From Stenotrophomonas chelatiphaga (GTDB taxonomy: Bacteria; Pseudomonadota; Gammaproteobacteria; Xanthomonadales; Xanthomonadaceae), in contig NZ_LDJK01000060.1 in the NCBI RefSeq assembly GCF_001431535.1, positions 30,756-94,755 of the forward strand: a DNA stretch of 64,000 bases, written 5' to 3'. Position 1 is the stretch's first letter; each line of letters opens with the position of its first letter. Positions 1-8,991 of this stretch are shown here, piece by piece. The notes under the pieces were generated by a model, which did not search any database, had not been told where the DNA came from, and saw only the letters and a list, made by a program, of their open reading frames with translations. The position numbers were made by a program, and so were the translations under genes.

Positions 1-3000
1 GTGCACGGTGACATGCACCTGGCGGCCATCCACCCGCACGTCGCCGCGGCCTACGCCCAGGTCGGCCCGCTGCTCCACCGGGCTACCGGCGCGCACCCGT
101 TCGAACTCGAACACCTCGGTGCGGCCCGGCTGGAACTGCAGCGCGGTGCTTGCGCTGCTCTCAAGCACGAACTCGCGCTCGCGCGGCGTGCCATCGATGC
201 GCCCGTCGCCATCGGCATCCACGCCGCTGCGCACCCGCCAGGTGCCGCTGGCCACGTTCCAGCCGGTCATGTCGGCATGGATCACCCGCTTGCCCAGGTT
301 ATGGCTGGTCACGGTGAAGCGCTCGCGTGACGGTGCATGCACCAGCAGTGCCACCTGTTCGGCCGCTTCATCGCGGTCGAAGCGCCAGCTCACCGTATGC
401 CCCGGCCAGCTCTGGTTGCGCTTCAGCGCGATGCCGCCCAACCGCGCGCGCTGCAGGAACTCGCTCGGTGCTTCCACCCGGTCCGACCACCAGTGGCCTT
501 CGGTGTTCATGTACTCGCGCTGCGCCTTGGCCTGGATGCCATCGGCGTGCAGCGCCTCGATGTAGCCGGTATCACCGCTGGCCTGCCAGGCCATCAGGCT
601 GGCGAAGCCGGTCTTGCCGCTCTTCGCATCGGCGGTCAGCTTCGGGTACCAGTCCTGCTGCCGGCCCAGTACCTCCACGTAGTTTTCGCCCAGGTTGGAC
701 AGCGCGCCGGGACCGCCACGCTCCACCCGGTAGTCCAGCGCCTTCAGGTACTTGTCATCACCGCTCCAGCGCCATGCGGCCCAGAACGCATGCATGATGT
801 CGCCGCTGCCGGAGCCGTTGTTGAGCTCGCCACCACGGGTCTGCCCGGTCGCCCAGTTGATCTCGTTGGGCAGCGCCCAGCGCCCCTTGTCATCGGTATA
901 GGCGTGCGCCAGGTAGCCATCGGCCAGGCCGGTGACCAGCCGCCGGCTGTTCGGATCGGCGTTGAACTGGCCGAGCAGGAACGCCGGATGCAGCACCGGG
1001 AACGAATACGGCTTCTGCCACTGCCAGTTCGGTTCGCGGTAGACCTTGTTGCCACCGAACCAGTTGCTGGAGAACAGCAGGTGGCCCTGCGGGTTGGGCA
1101 GGATGATCTTCTCGTCGAAGGCCTTCACCGTTTCCATCAGGCGCTCCACGGTCAGCGGATCGCCCCAGTTGAGGTACAGCATGGCGCTGTTGGTGTTGAT
1201 GCCTTCTTCGTAGGCATGCAGTTCATCGGTCTCGATCGTGCTCAGGCCGTTGCTGAACATGCCATTGCGGTACACCGCGTCGGACAGGGCGGTCAGCGAG
1301 GCGTTCAGGCGGTCCGGCTGCACGCCCATCAGGGCCAGACCGGGCCACTGCTGGGTGAGGTCGGAATCGTCGGAGATGCCACCGCCGAAGTCGCCGTAGG
1401 CGACCTGCCGGTTGTCGATCCACCAGTCGATGAAGCGGCGTACATGGGCAAGGTCCTGCACCTGGTTGAACGCCCAGGCCGGCACGCCCTTGGGCACGGC
1501 CGGCGGGGTGAACGGCGGTTTGCCCTGGCTGTTGTAGCTGATGTAGTTCCAGTACAGACGGCCCAGTTCATGGTCCGGGTCCACCCGCAGCAGGTCGCTG
1601 AGGTCGGCGTACACGCGCGCATACAGGCGCTGGCGCTTGGACGTGGTGTGTTCCTCGACCAGGAAGCCCCAGTTGTCGCGTACCTGGTTGAAGCGGTCGG
1701 CGACATGTTCGGCGATGGCCTCCTGGCGGGGCTTGAACACCATGCGGATTTCGGCGCCATCGAGTGCGCCCGCATCGAAACCCGGTGCGGCCGAAGCGAT
1801 GCTCAGCCACAGGCTGTCGGCGGTGAGGATGCGGTCGCGCAGGTCCAGCCACAGCGTGCGCTTGACGCCTGGCTGCACCGAGACCGACACATCGATCATG
1901 TCGCGGGCCGGCCAGATCGGATCCTTGATGCGGATGTTGAGCGGGATCAGTCCATCGTGGGTGGCCGGCAGGTCCAGCGCAGGCAGGTCGATGGCCACGC
2001 CATCCAGGCCGTCATACATGTTTTCCCAGCTGTGCGCCCAGCTGCGGATCAGCGGCTGGTTGGCCGGTGCATCGCCCACGCCGGAAGGAATCAGCACGTG
2101 CACGATCGGCCGCGGCTGCGCAGGCAGGCTGTCGGCGCTGCGACGGCGCGAACCGGCGCCCTTGGGCAGGGCCATCACCGTGCTGCGTTCGGCCGCCGGG
2201 TAGCGGCCATCGATGTAGCGGCGAAGGCTGTCCAGGTTGGTGTAGTCCGGCAGCGCCTGGCTGTCCACCAGGTAGGTCTGCTTGACGCTGCCTTCGGGCT
2301 CGGCGCCTGTTTCCACGTGGTACGCCCAGATCTCCTGGATCGGCGTTTCCTGTTCCTCGTTGGAAAAGCGCAGCACGCCGCCGCGCTGGGCCGGAATGTC
2401 GTCCACGCTGCGCACCACGCCGCGCGGGCGCTGCATCAGCACGGTGCTGGCGCTGGCCGCATCGGGGCCGTGGGCGAGCGAGCCGAACGCCGCGCCACGC
2501 ACCTCGATGCGGTTCACGGTTTCATCCGTCGGCACGGTCAGGTCCAGGTGCTGGCCGGCTTCCACGTAGGTGTTCCAGTCCGGCAGCTGGAAATAGTCGT
2601 TGCGGCCGGGCAGGCGCGAGCGGTTGTAGACGCCCGGCCAGGTGGTTTCGGCGATGCCGTCGGTGGCCTTCCACATCCACTGCTTGAGGTCCTTGGTGTC
2701 GGCGAACTCCACCTTGCGGATGCGCGTTCCATCGGCCGCCAACGCCGGGGGTGCCGCCCCTTCCCAGCCGAAACGATGCAGCCATGCCGCGCGCGCGTCA
2801 CCGGCCACGCTTTCCGCGCCGTCGACCGACCGCGGGGACCTGCCGGCGGCGAGCGCCGCCACCGCGGCAGCCTCCAGCATGTGGTCGTGGACCCGGATCT
2901 CATCGAAATCGCTGCCGCGCAGGAAGTTGTAGCGGCTCTGCACCTGGTAGGGCGCCATCACCCGGCCGGCCAGTCCCAGCTGGTCCAGCGCGGCATCGTA

Positions 3001-3588
3001 ATCGGCGGTGGTGTCCACGCGCGCGGCTTCACGGCCATCCGCGTACAGGCGCACGCCGGCGGTCTCGTCCCAGGCAAAGGCAAGGTGCTTCCATTGCGCC
3101 GGATCCGGCCGGGCGTCCAGCTTGAACGAAACGCGCGTGCGCGCCAGGTTGGCGTCGGTGACGAAGGCATCGAAGCCCTCCCCGTTCCAGTCGATCCGCA
3201 GCCACGCCATGTCCCAGCTGCTGTGGTCCGCGTACCCGACGCGGAAGATCACGAAGGGTGCCTCGCCTACCGGGTAGCGCGAACGCCAGAAGAACGACAG
3301 CGTGCCTCGCTGGGCGTGGATGTTGCCGGGCGCGTTCCACGACAGCACGCCGTCGTCGTCCCATTCGATCGCCTTGCCGCGTGCCCCATCGGCGACCAGC
3401 CGGACCTTGTCCCTGAAGTTCGGTACCGCCTCGCCCTCGGCATGGTCGGCGGTGAAATCGGCGTCGGCCGAGACGTGGAACAGCAGGCCATCGCCGCGCG
3501 CTCCCGCTGCCGCGTGCACGCCGGGCGTGGCCGCCAACATGCCCAGGGAGCCGGCCAACAGGAAGGTACGCAGCATTGCATCGGTCAT
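1..3588 (-). CDS. Large secreted LamG-domain protein of pectin locus (3' end outside window)
   Basis: This frame is open from ATG 3588 to the left edge (1196 codons), so the C-terminus is missing. An N-terminal signal peptide (MTDAMLRTFLLAGSLGMLAA, cleaved near residues 26-28) indicates export. Residues about 35-250 look like a LamG/concanavalin jellyroll (LSFFWRSR, WKHLAFAWDE, LYADGREAARVD, FDEIRVHD). Residues about 400-1050 are an unrecognised Trp/Tyr-rich region with YGDFGGGISDDSDLTQQWPG near residue 730 and helical spacing like an alpha/alpha-barrel carbohydrate enzyme. The start has an AGGAAC ribosome site. It lies 61 bp downstream of the pectate lyase/pectinesterase gene in the same direction, so a role in pectin or rhamnogalacturonan breakdown is inferred. 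Catalytic activity is unknown. Confidence 0.8.
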   Translation of the reverse strand, partial: MTDAMLRTFLLAGSLGMLAATPGVHAAAGARGDGLLFHVSADADFTADHAEGEAVPNFRDKVRLVADGARGKAIEWDDDGVLSWNAPGNIHAQRGTLSFFWRSRYPVGEAPFVIFRVGYADHSSWDMAWLRIDWNGEGFDAFVTDANLARTRVSFKLDARPDPAQWKHLAFAWDETAGVRLYADGREAARVDTTADYDAALDQLGLAGRVMAPYQVQSRYNFLRGSDFDEIRVHDHMLEAAAVAALAAGRSPRSVDGAESVAGDARAAWLHRFGWEGAAPPALAADGTRIRKVEFADTKDLKQWMWKATDGIAETTWPGVYNRSRLPGRNDYFQLPDWNTYVEAGQHLDLTVPTDETVNRIEVRGAAFGSLAHGPDAASASTVLMQRPRGVVRSVDDIPAQRGGVLRFSNEEQETPIQEIWAYHVETGAEPEGSVKQTYLVDSQALPDYTNLDSLRRYIDGRYPAAERSTVMALPKGAGSRRRSADSLPAQPRPIVHVLIPSGVGDAPANQPLIRSWAHSWENMYDGLDGVAIDLPALDLPATHDGLIPLNIRIKDPIWPARDMIDVSVSVQPGVKRTLWLDLRDRILTADSLWLSIASAAPGFDAGALDGAEIRMVFKPRQEAIAEHVADRFNQVRDNWGFLVEEHTTSKRQRLYARVYADLSDLLRVDPDHELGRLYWNYISYNSQGKPPFTPPAVPKGVPAWAFNQVQDLAHVRRFIDWWIDNRQVAYGDFGGGISDDSDLTQQWPGLALMGVQPDRLNASLTALSDAVYRNGMFSNGLSTIETDELHAYEEGINTNSAMLYLNWGDPLTVERLMETVKAFDEKIILPNPQGHLLFSSNWFGGNKVYREPNWQWQKPYSFPVLHPAFLLGQFNADPNSRRLVTGLADGYLAHAYTDDKGRWALPNEINWATGQTRGGELNNGSGSGDIMHAFWAAWRWSGDDKYLKALDYRVERGGPGALSNLGENYVEVLGRQQDWYPKLTADAKSGKTGFASLMAWQASGDTGYIEALHADGIQAKAQREYMNTEGHWWSDRVEAPSEFLQRARLGGIALKRNQSWPGHTVSWRFDRDEAAEQVALLVHAPSRERFTVTSHNLGKRVIHADMTGWNVASGTWRVRSGVDADGDGRIDGTPREREFVLESSASTALQFQPGRTEVFEFERVRAGSPVEQRADLGVGRGDVRVDGRQVHVTVH

Positions 3589-3649
3589 CGGTCGTTCCTA
3601 CGTTTGCAGGGAAGCGCAGGCCAGCAACAGCCTGCAGGGTGCATCACCT

Positions 3650-5611
3650 TCAATCGACATCGAAGGGGTTCCAGTCGCCAAGCACCGCCTGCCGGGTGTA
3701 GCCGGCGGCGGCTGTGTCATCCAGCTGCCGGCTCCAGCCCGCGCGCGCGGCGGCCGCCGCACCCGGTCCGCGGCTGCGCGCCTCGGCATAGAAGGCCGTG
3801 GCCCGTGCCTGCGGTTTGTTCCAGTCGTGCCAGCCTGCGGCGACCACGTTCGCGCCGAGGTCGCTGTCCACGAACACCACCCGCGCATGGTCACGCCAGG
3901 GACGGCCCAGCCAGGTCGTCGCCACGCCTTCGCCACGCACCAGGGCACGGCGGAACACGTAGCCGAAACGCTGGTCCTGCGGGGTCGAGGCGGCCGTGAT
4001 GTAGCCGTGTCCGCCCTTGGAGAACAGCGTGCAGTCGTCGAACAGCGCGGTGGCGCCGCCGAAGATGTAGTCCACGCTGCCCTCGATGTAGCAGTCCTTG
4101 AAGTGCACGACGCTGCCGGTGTGCGTATACAGCGTGTCCTGATGGCCCAGCAGGCGGACGTTGCGGAAGCCGGCGCGCGGTGCCCGCACGCTCAGTGCCA
4201 GCGCCTGGCCGACGGGCCCTGCGGTGTTTTCGATGGTCAGGTCTTCGGCGATGAAGGCATCGCCATGCACGAACAGCGTTGCCGAACCGCTGGTGCCGAA
4301 CGCGGCTCCGGTTGCCGGATCAATGCGTTTGGCGTGGTTGTCCCAGCTGATCCGCGTTGCACCGGCGCCTGCCCCGCGCAGGGTGACGTGCGACGCGGCG
4401 GCGGGTACCCGAACCACGCCACGGTACAGGCCCGGGCCAAGCACGATGAGCTGGCGCAGCGCATTGCCCTGCGGCACCGCATCCAATGCCTGCTGCAGCG
4501 TGGCGAAGTCACCGGACCCATCGGCGTCAATCCGCCAGGGGCGCGGCGGCCCCTGCTGTTGCATTGCCTGCAAGGCCGCCGCGTGCCGCGCACGCCAGCG
4601 CGGCAGCTCGTCCTGCAGCAGTGCCTGCGGCCACGTGCCGTGCCAGGCGTAGCCGACCCGGCGTTCGTTGGGCATGTCGGTGAAGCGCGCGACCTGCTCG
4701 CCGGCGCGGTTGACGAACATCGGCTGCTGCGTTTCCAGGTCATGGAAACGCGCCCACAGCGAGGCGCCCGGTTCATCCACGATCAGCACGTCCTGCCCGG
4801 TCTCTTCGTCGACCGCGGCGACCTTGCGCCGGGCGAGGTCGGGCAGCCGGTGCGCCTGCAACCAGCGCGCGCCGTCCTCCACGGCACGCAGCACGGCCGG
4901 CGACGGATCGGTCTGGCGCATCAGCAGGCGCATCACCCCGACCGACTCGGCCACCGCCAGCGAAGGCAGTTCATAGGCTCGCGCCTTTGCCGGCTGCAGG
5001 CTGTCGCTGTCGTACTGCGCCGCCCAGATGGTCGGCGTTCCCTGCAGCCGCACCTGGGTCGCCAGCACGCAGTCCAGGCCGCGGGCCAGCGCCTGCCCGG
5101 CCGGGTCGGCGTACCGCGGGGTCAGCGCGACCAGCGTTCCCTTGCCTTCCACCACGTCCTGCAGCAGGTCCAGCACGCGGGTCATGGCATCGTCGTTGAA
5201 GGTCACCTGCTGCCGGTACAGCGAACGGTCCGGGTAGTACTGCGGCCAGCCCCCGTTGGGGTACTGCGCGGCCAGCAGGTACTCCACGCCGCGGCTGGCG
5301 GCATCCAGGTAGCGCGCATCGCGGGTGCGTGCCCAGGCATCGGCGAGGTAGCGGATTTCCTGCGTGGTGGCGCGGTTGTCGATGGTGGCGTCGTCGCTGC
5401 GCCCGGGCGAGCGCAGCGCCTGTCGTTCCGCATCGGTGAACACGTGCGCGTAGTCGACCGCCCTGCGCTGGTAATGCTTGGACCAGCCGCCGGAGGCGGT
5501 CTGCAGCATCAGCATGTTCTCCGCCACCGGGTCCGGCGCGGCGGTGCCGGCCAACGCCGGCGTCACCGCGAGGGCCAGCAGCAGCACGCCATGGCGCAGG
5601 AGCGATCGCAT
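3650..5611 (-). CDS. Bifunctional pectate lyase (PL10) - pectinesterase (CE8)
   Basis: A 653-aa secreted protein with signal peptide (MRSLLRHGVLLLALAVTPALA). The N-terminal half (about 27-340) has PL10 pectate lyase features: GGWSKHYQ at 41-48 and YPNGGWPQYYP at 117-127. The C-terminal half (about 358-650) is a pectin methylesterase beta-helix: GHQDTLYT at 489-496 with catalytic Asp492, SVDYIFGG at 512-519 with Asp514, and WLGRPW at 567-572 with Arg570. The esterase would remove methyl groups from homogalacturonan and the lyase would cleave the resulting polygalacturonate, giving unsaturated oligomers for the neighbouring TonB receptors. It starts 16 bp after the upstream receptor gene, so they are probably co-transcribed. 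The two activities are often separate proteins. Confidence 0.92.
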   Translation of the reverse strand: MRSLLRHGVLLLALAVTPALAGTAAPDPVAENMLMLQTASGGWSKHYQRRAVDYAHVFTDAERQALRSPGRSDDATIDNRATTQEIRYLADAWARTRDARYLDAASRGVEYLLAAQYPNGGWPQYYPDRSLYRQQVTFNDDAMTRVLDLLQDVVEGKGTLVALTPRYADPAGQALARGLDCVLATQVRLQGTPTIWAAQYDSDSLQPAKARAYELPSLAVAESVGVMRLLMRQTDPSPAVLRAVEDGARWLQAHRLPDLARRKVAAVDEETGQDVLIVDEPGASLWARFHDLETQQPMFVNRAGEQVARFTDMPNERRVGYAWHGTWPQALLQDELPRWRARHAAALQAMQQQGPPRPWRIDADGSGDFATLQQALDAVPQGNALRQLIVLGPGLYRGVVRVPAAASHVTLRGAGAGATRISWDNHAKRIDPATGAAFGTSGSATLFVHGDAFIAEDLTIENTAGPVGQALALSVRAPRAGFRNVRLLGHQDTLYTHTGSVVHFKDCYIEGSVDYIFGGATALFDDCTLFSKGGHGYITAASTPQDQRFGYVFRRALVRGEGVATTWLGRPWRDHARVVFVDSDLGANVVAAGWHDWNKPQARATAFYAEARSRGPGAAAAARAGWSRQLDDTAAAGYTRQAVLGDWNPFDVD

Positions 5612-5627
5612 CAGCGCCAGCGCACCA

Positions 5628-8600
5628 TCAGAACCGGTACCGCAGGCCGGCGTAGTACTGCCGTCCGGTCACGGTGTAGCGGTCCTGCAGACGCAGCGCG
5701 GAGTCCACCCAGCGGCTGTCCTCGGTATCCAGCAGGTTGATCGCCTCGAAGGTCATCGACAGCTTGTCGGTGATCCGGTAGGACATGTTGAAATCAACGT
5801 TGCGCACGCTGTGCTTGCCGGTGACATCCGGGGTGGCCAGTGAGTTGCCATCCAGGTCCCACACGCCTTCCTGGCTCAGCACTTCGCTGATGTAGCCGTC
5901 GCGGTAGCTGGTCGACACGCGCGCACTGAAGCGACCGTCGTCGTAGTACAGCGTGGCGTTGTACGAATCGGGCGACAGGTTGACCAGGTCCTGTTCGGTC
6001 ACCGTGGTCTCGATGCGCGTATTGCTGCCGGCGGCACTGCTGAACAGGTATTTGATGCTCGAGCCGACGTGGGTGTAGTTGAGCTGGATGCCGAAGCGGC
6101 TCCAGAACCCGGGCAGGAAGGTGAACGGCTGCTGGTAGGTCAGCTCGTAGCCCTTCAGCGGCCCGCCTTCGGTGTTGTAGTAACTCTGCACGTTGAACAG
6201 GGTGTCGGCGGCGAAGCCGGCGGGCAGCAGGTCCAGCGAATAGCCCATGTCCTGCCAGGTGGTCAGCAGGCGGGTGCGCTGCACGTAGCTGTCGATGTCC
6301 TTGTAGAACACCGCGCCGGACAGCATCGCGCCTTCGGCGAAGTACCACTCCGCGCTGAGGTCGACGTTGGTCGAACGGAATGGATCCAGCTTCGGGTTGC
6401 CGAGGTTGATCGAGAAGGTGCGGCCGTCGTCGAAGTACTGGGTGGGCCCTCCGCTGACGCTCGGTGACATGTAGGCCAGCGTCGGCCGCGCCATGGTCTT
6501 GGCGGCGCCGAAGCGCAGCACCACGTCTTCGGCCACGTCCCAGGCCAGGTTCAACGAAGGCAGCACGTCCTGGTAGCTGTGCTGGACCACGGTGCTGATG
6601 GCCTGGCGGTCACCGGCGGCGGCGGTCGCACTGGCCACGCCGAAGAACGTCTCGCAGTTGGCGGTATTGTCGGCCGGGCAGGGCGCCCAGCCGGAGGCGG
6701 TGATCTGCGTATCCACCAGGCGCACGCCCAGGTTGCCGCGGAACGCGCGACCCAGCAGGTCGGTGTTGAAATCGAGCTGCAGGTAGGCGGCCATGCTGCG
6801 TTCGTTGACGTCGAAGTTGTTGTTCGACGATCCGAAGTGGCCGATCCCGGCCAAGCGGTAGTCACCGCCGGGAATGCCGGTATCGCAGTTGCAGTTGATG
6901 TCGAGCAGCTCGGCGACGCGGCTGAAGTCGGGCACCAGCCAGCTGCCCGGGGTCTGGCCCGGCAGGCTGCTGCCGAAGCCATCGAGGGTGGTGGACAGGT
7001 CAGCGACGGTCACCCCGGCCGGCAGCGCCTGGGCCAGCCGGCCGTAACTGATGTGGCGGTACTCCTCGGTCGCCATGTCGTAGTCTTTGTACGCCAGGCC
7101 GGTGCGCAGGGTGAAGGTCGGGTTGATGATGAACTGCAGGTCGACCTTCGCGGTGTCGAAGCGGTTATCGACGTAGCTGGGGTTGAGCCTGACTTCACTG
7201 ATGTTGCTGCCGCGCGCGGTGCCGTTGCTGTTCACCGGTACCGCGCCGTAGCCGAGCCAGCGCCACGCATCGGGATCATTGAGGCCGAACGGGAAGCTCA
7301 TCGAGGGCATGCCGCCATTGCGCATGTCCAGCACGAAGCCATCGAGGTTGCTGTTGTCGAAGCTGACCATCGAGAACGTCGGCCGCTCGTAATCCGAGCT
7401 GGAATGGCCGACCACCGCGTCCAGGCGCACGGCGTCGTTGAAGCGGTGCTCGAAGTTCAGGCTGTACTGCTGGAATCGGGTCGACTCTTCGATCAGGCTC
7501 GATTCGGTGCGGAAGTCGACGTTGTCGAACACCCCGTAGGTCAGCCGGCCCTGGTCGTCGGCCTGTGCTTCGCGAACCACGATCTGGGTCTTGCCGCCGA
7601 GGTTGGCGGCGCGGTGCAGGTTGGCGCCCACCGAGTCTTCGCGCTGGTCCTTGTCCAGCTGCGAATACATGGCATCGAAGCTGAGCAGGGTGTCCTCGCT
7701 GAACCGGAACTGCAGCGCGCCGGTCACGCCCAGCCGCTCGATCTCGTGCTCGGTGCGGATGTAGCGCGGATAGCGCGGCAGCCAGGCGTTGGTCGCGGTC
7801 TCGTACGCCTGGATGTTTTCCGCGGTCGCCGCCGGGCGCGGCAATCCCGTGCCACAGTTGTTGGCATCGATCCCATAGCTGCCCCAGCCGTTGCTGCGAT
7901 CCTGGTTGGCCTGGCTGCCGACCCCGGCCGGGGTTTCATTGGCGGCCGGGTTGCGCGGGGTCTGCGGGTTGTAGCCGACCGGCGAACAGAAACCGTAGGT
8001 GCCGTTGTTGCTGGCGTTGGACTGGTTGGAATTGCGGTGGTTGCCGTGTTCCCAACGCACCGGGTTGTAGCCCTCTTCGTACACGTTGCGCTTGCTGTAC
8101 GACGCCGAAAGCAGGGCACCGAAACGCCCGTCGGCCCATGAGTTGCTGATCAACCCGGAGATGCGCGGATCGTACTGTTCGGCCAGCTCGCCATAGCCGA
8201 CCTGGGCGCTGGCCGATGCCTGCATGCCGTCGAAGTCGAACGGGCGCGAACCGCGCAGGTCCACGGTGGAACCGAGCGAACCCTCGTCCATCTGCGCGGA
8301 CTGGGTCTTGTTGACCTTGACCTGGCTGAAGAGCTCGGAGGCAAAGGTGTTGAAATCGAAGCCACGGCTGCGGTTGACGCCGGCACTGCCGTTGCCGCCG
8401 GTGGCCAGGGCTTCCAGGCCATTGAGGCGTACCCGGGTGAAGTCCGAACCCAGGCCGCGGATGGAGATGCGCTGGCCCTCGCCGCCTTCGCGGTCGATCG
8501 ACACGCCGGCGATGCGCTGCAGCGACTCGGCCAGGTTCTGGTCGGGGAACTTGCCGATGTCTTCGGCGAAGATCGCATCGACCTGTTCGGTCGCGTAGCG

Positions 8601-8783
8601 CTTCTCGTCCAGCGACTTTTCCAGGCTCTCGCGGTAGCCGGTGACCTTGACGCCATCGAGCTCGGTCACGCTGGAAGGCGGGCCGGCCTCCTGCGCCAGT
8701 GCGGGGGTGGCCAGCAGTGCGAGAGCGATGGCCGTGGCCAGTGCGGCGGTGCAGGGGGTATGGCGGTGACGGTTGCGATCCAT
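5628..8783 (-). CDS. TonB-dependent receptor, Xanthomonas/Caulobacter type (pectin locus)
   Basis: About 1051 aa if started at ATG 8783, which has a GGAGGGAG ribosome site and is followed directly by a signal peptide (MDRNRHRHTPCTAALATAIA... ending ALAQ). A longer frame to 8969 lacks these features. The plug domain shows VKVTGYRESLEKSLDEKR, FPDQNLAESLQRIAGVSI and RISIRGLGSDFTRVRLNGLE, the signature of large xanthomonad receptors (TIGR01782 type). The beta-barrel ends in the expected aromatic residue (RYRF). It probably imports oligogalacturonides across the outer membrane using TonB-ExbBD, encoded at 32887-35299. The pectinase gene follows 16 bp downstream. Substrate is inferred from context only. 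Confidence 0.92.
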   Translation of the reverse strand: MDRNRHRHTPCTAALATAIALALLATPALAQEAGPPSSVTELDGVKVTGYRESLEKSLDEKRYATEQVDAIFAEDIGKFPDQNLAESLQRIAGVSIDREGGEGQRISIRGLGSDFTRVRLNGLEALATGGNGSAGVNRSRGFDFNTFASELFSQVKVNKTQSAQMDEGSLGSTVDLRGSRPFDFDGMQASASAQVGYGELAEQYDPRISGLISNSWADGRFGALLSASYSKRNVYEEGYNPVRWEHGNHRNSNQSNASNNGTYGFCSPVGYNPQTPRNPAANETPAGVGSQANQDRSNGWGSYGIDANNCGTGLPRPAATAENIQAYETATNAWLPRYPRYIRTEHEIERLGVTGALQFRFSEDTLLSFDAMYSQLDKDQREDSVGANLHRAANLGGKTQIVVREAQADDQGRLTYGVFDNVDFRTESSLIEESTRFQQYSLNFEHRFNDAVRLDAVVGHSSSDYERPTFSMVSFDNSNLDGFVLDMRNGGMPSMSFPFGLNDPDAWRWLGYGAVPVNSNGTARGSNISEVRLNPSYVDNRFDTAKVDLQFIINPTFTLRTGLAYKDYDMATEEYRHISYGRLAQALPAGVTVADLSTTLDGFGSSLPGQTPGSWLVPDFSRVAELLDINCNCDTGIPGGDYRLAGIGHFGSSNNNFDVNERSMAAYLQLDFNTDLLGRAFRGNLGVRLVDTQITASGWAPCPADNTANCETFFGVASATAAAGDRQAISTVVQHSYQDVLPSLNLAWDVAEDVVLRFGAAKTMARPTLAYMSPSVSGGPTQYFDDGRTFSINLGNPKLDPFRSTNVDLSAEWYFAEGAMLSGAVFYKDIDSYVQRTRLLTTWQDMGYSLDLLPAGFAADTLFNVQSYYNTEGGPLKGYELTYQQPFTFLPGFWSRFGIQLNYTHVGSSIKYLFSSAAGSNTRIETTVTEQDLVNLSPDSYNATLYYDDGRFSARVSTSYRDGYISEVLSQEGVWDLDGNSLATPDVTGKHSVRNVDFNMSYRITDKLSMTFEAINLLDTEDSRWVDSALRLQDRYTVTGRQYYAGLRYRF

Positions 8784-8845
8784 GTCGGCTCCCTCCAAGG
8801 AGATGACGCTTGCGGTGACGTCGGGGTACGCCCGGCCCGAGGAGG

Positions 8846-8912
8846 TGACACCGATCATCCAGTCGGCATGGGGGCGTAAATTAACAGCGCGCTGCCGTGC
8901 GCCGCATCTTGC
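8846..8912 (-). promoter_or_regulatory. Candidate promoter/operator of the 5628-8783 receptor
   Basis: Upstream of the receptor start lie TGACACCGAT (8846-8855), TTAACAGC (8881-8888) and GCATCTTGC (8904-8912), as read on the plus strand. The last two, with nearly the same spacing (23 versus 22 nt between starts), recur in front of the second receptor. The conservation outside coding sequence suggests a common promoter or activator site. No regulator can be named. Confidence 0.45.
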
Positions 8913-8991
8913 GACGCAGCACATGGCAGGCGGAGGTGATGCAGCGCGTGGCGCCGTGCAGGCCGCCACGCGGACGCGTGCGATGCAGCGA

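Noticed and set aside
2305..2325. parS-like CCACGTGG inside the LamG gene
   Set aside because: The outer bases do not match the palindrome and the site is nearly 39 kb from the cluster.
337..3999. Long plus-strand open frame of over 1200 codons opposite the LamG gene
   Set aside because: It is codon-aligned with the minus-strand gene, has no ribosome site and gives a His/Val/Gln-rich product without domains. GC-rich antisense frames of this kind also cover the receptors, gyrB, dnaN and others.
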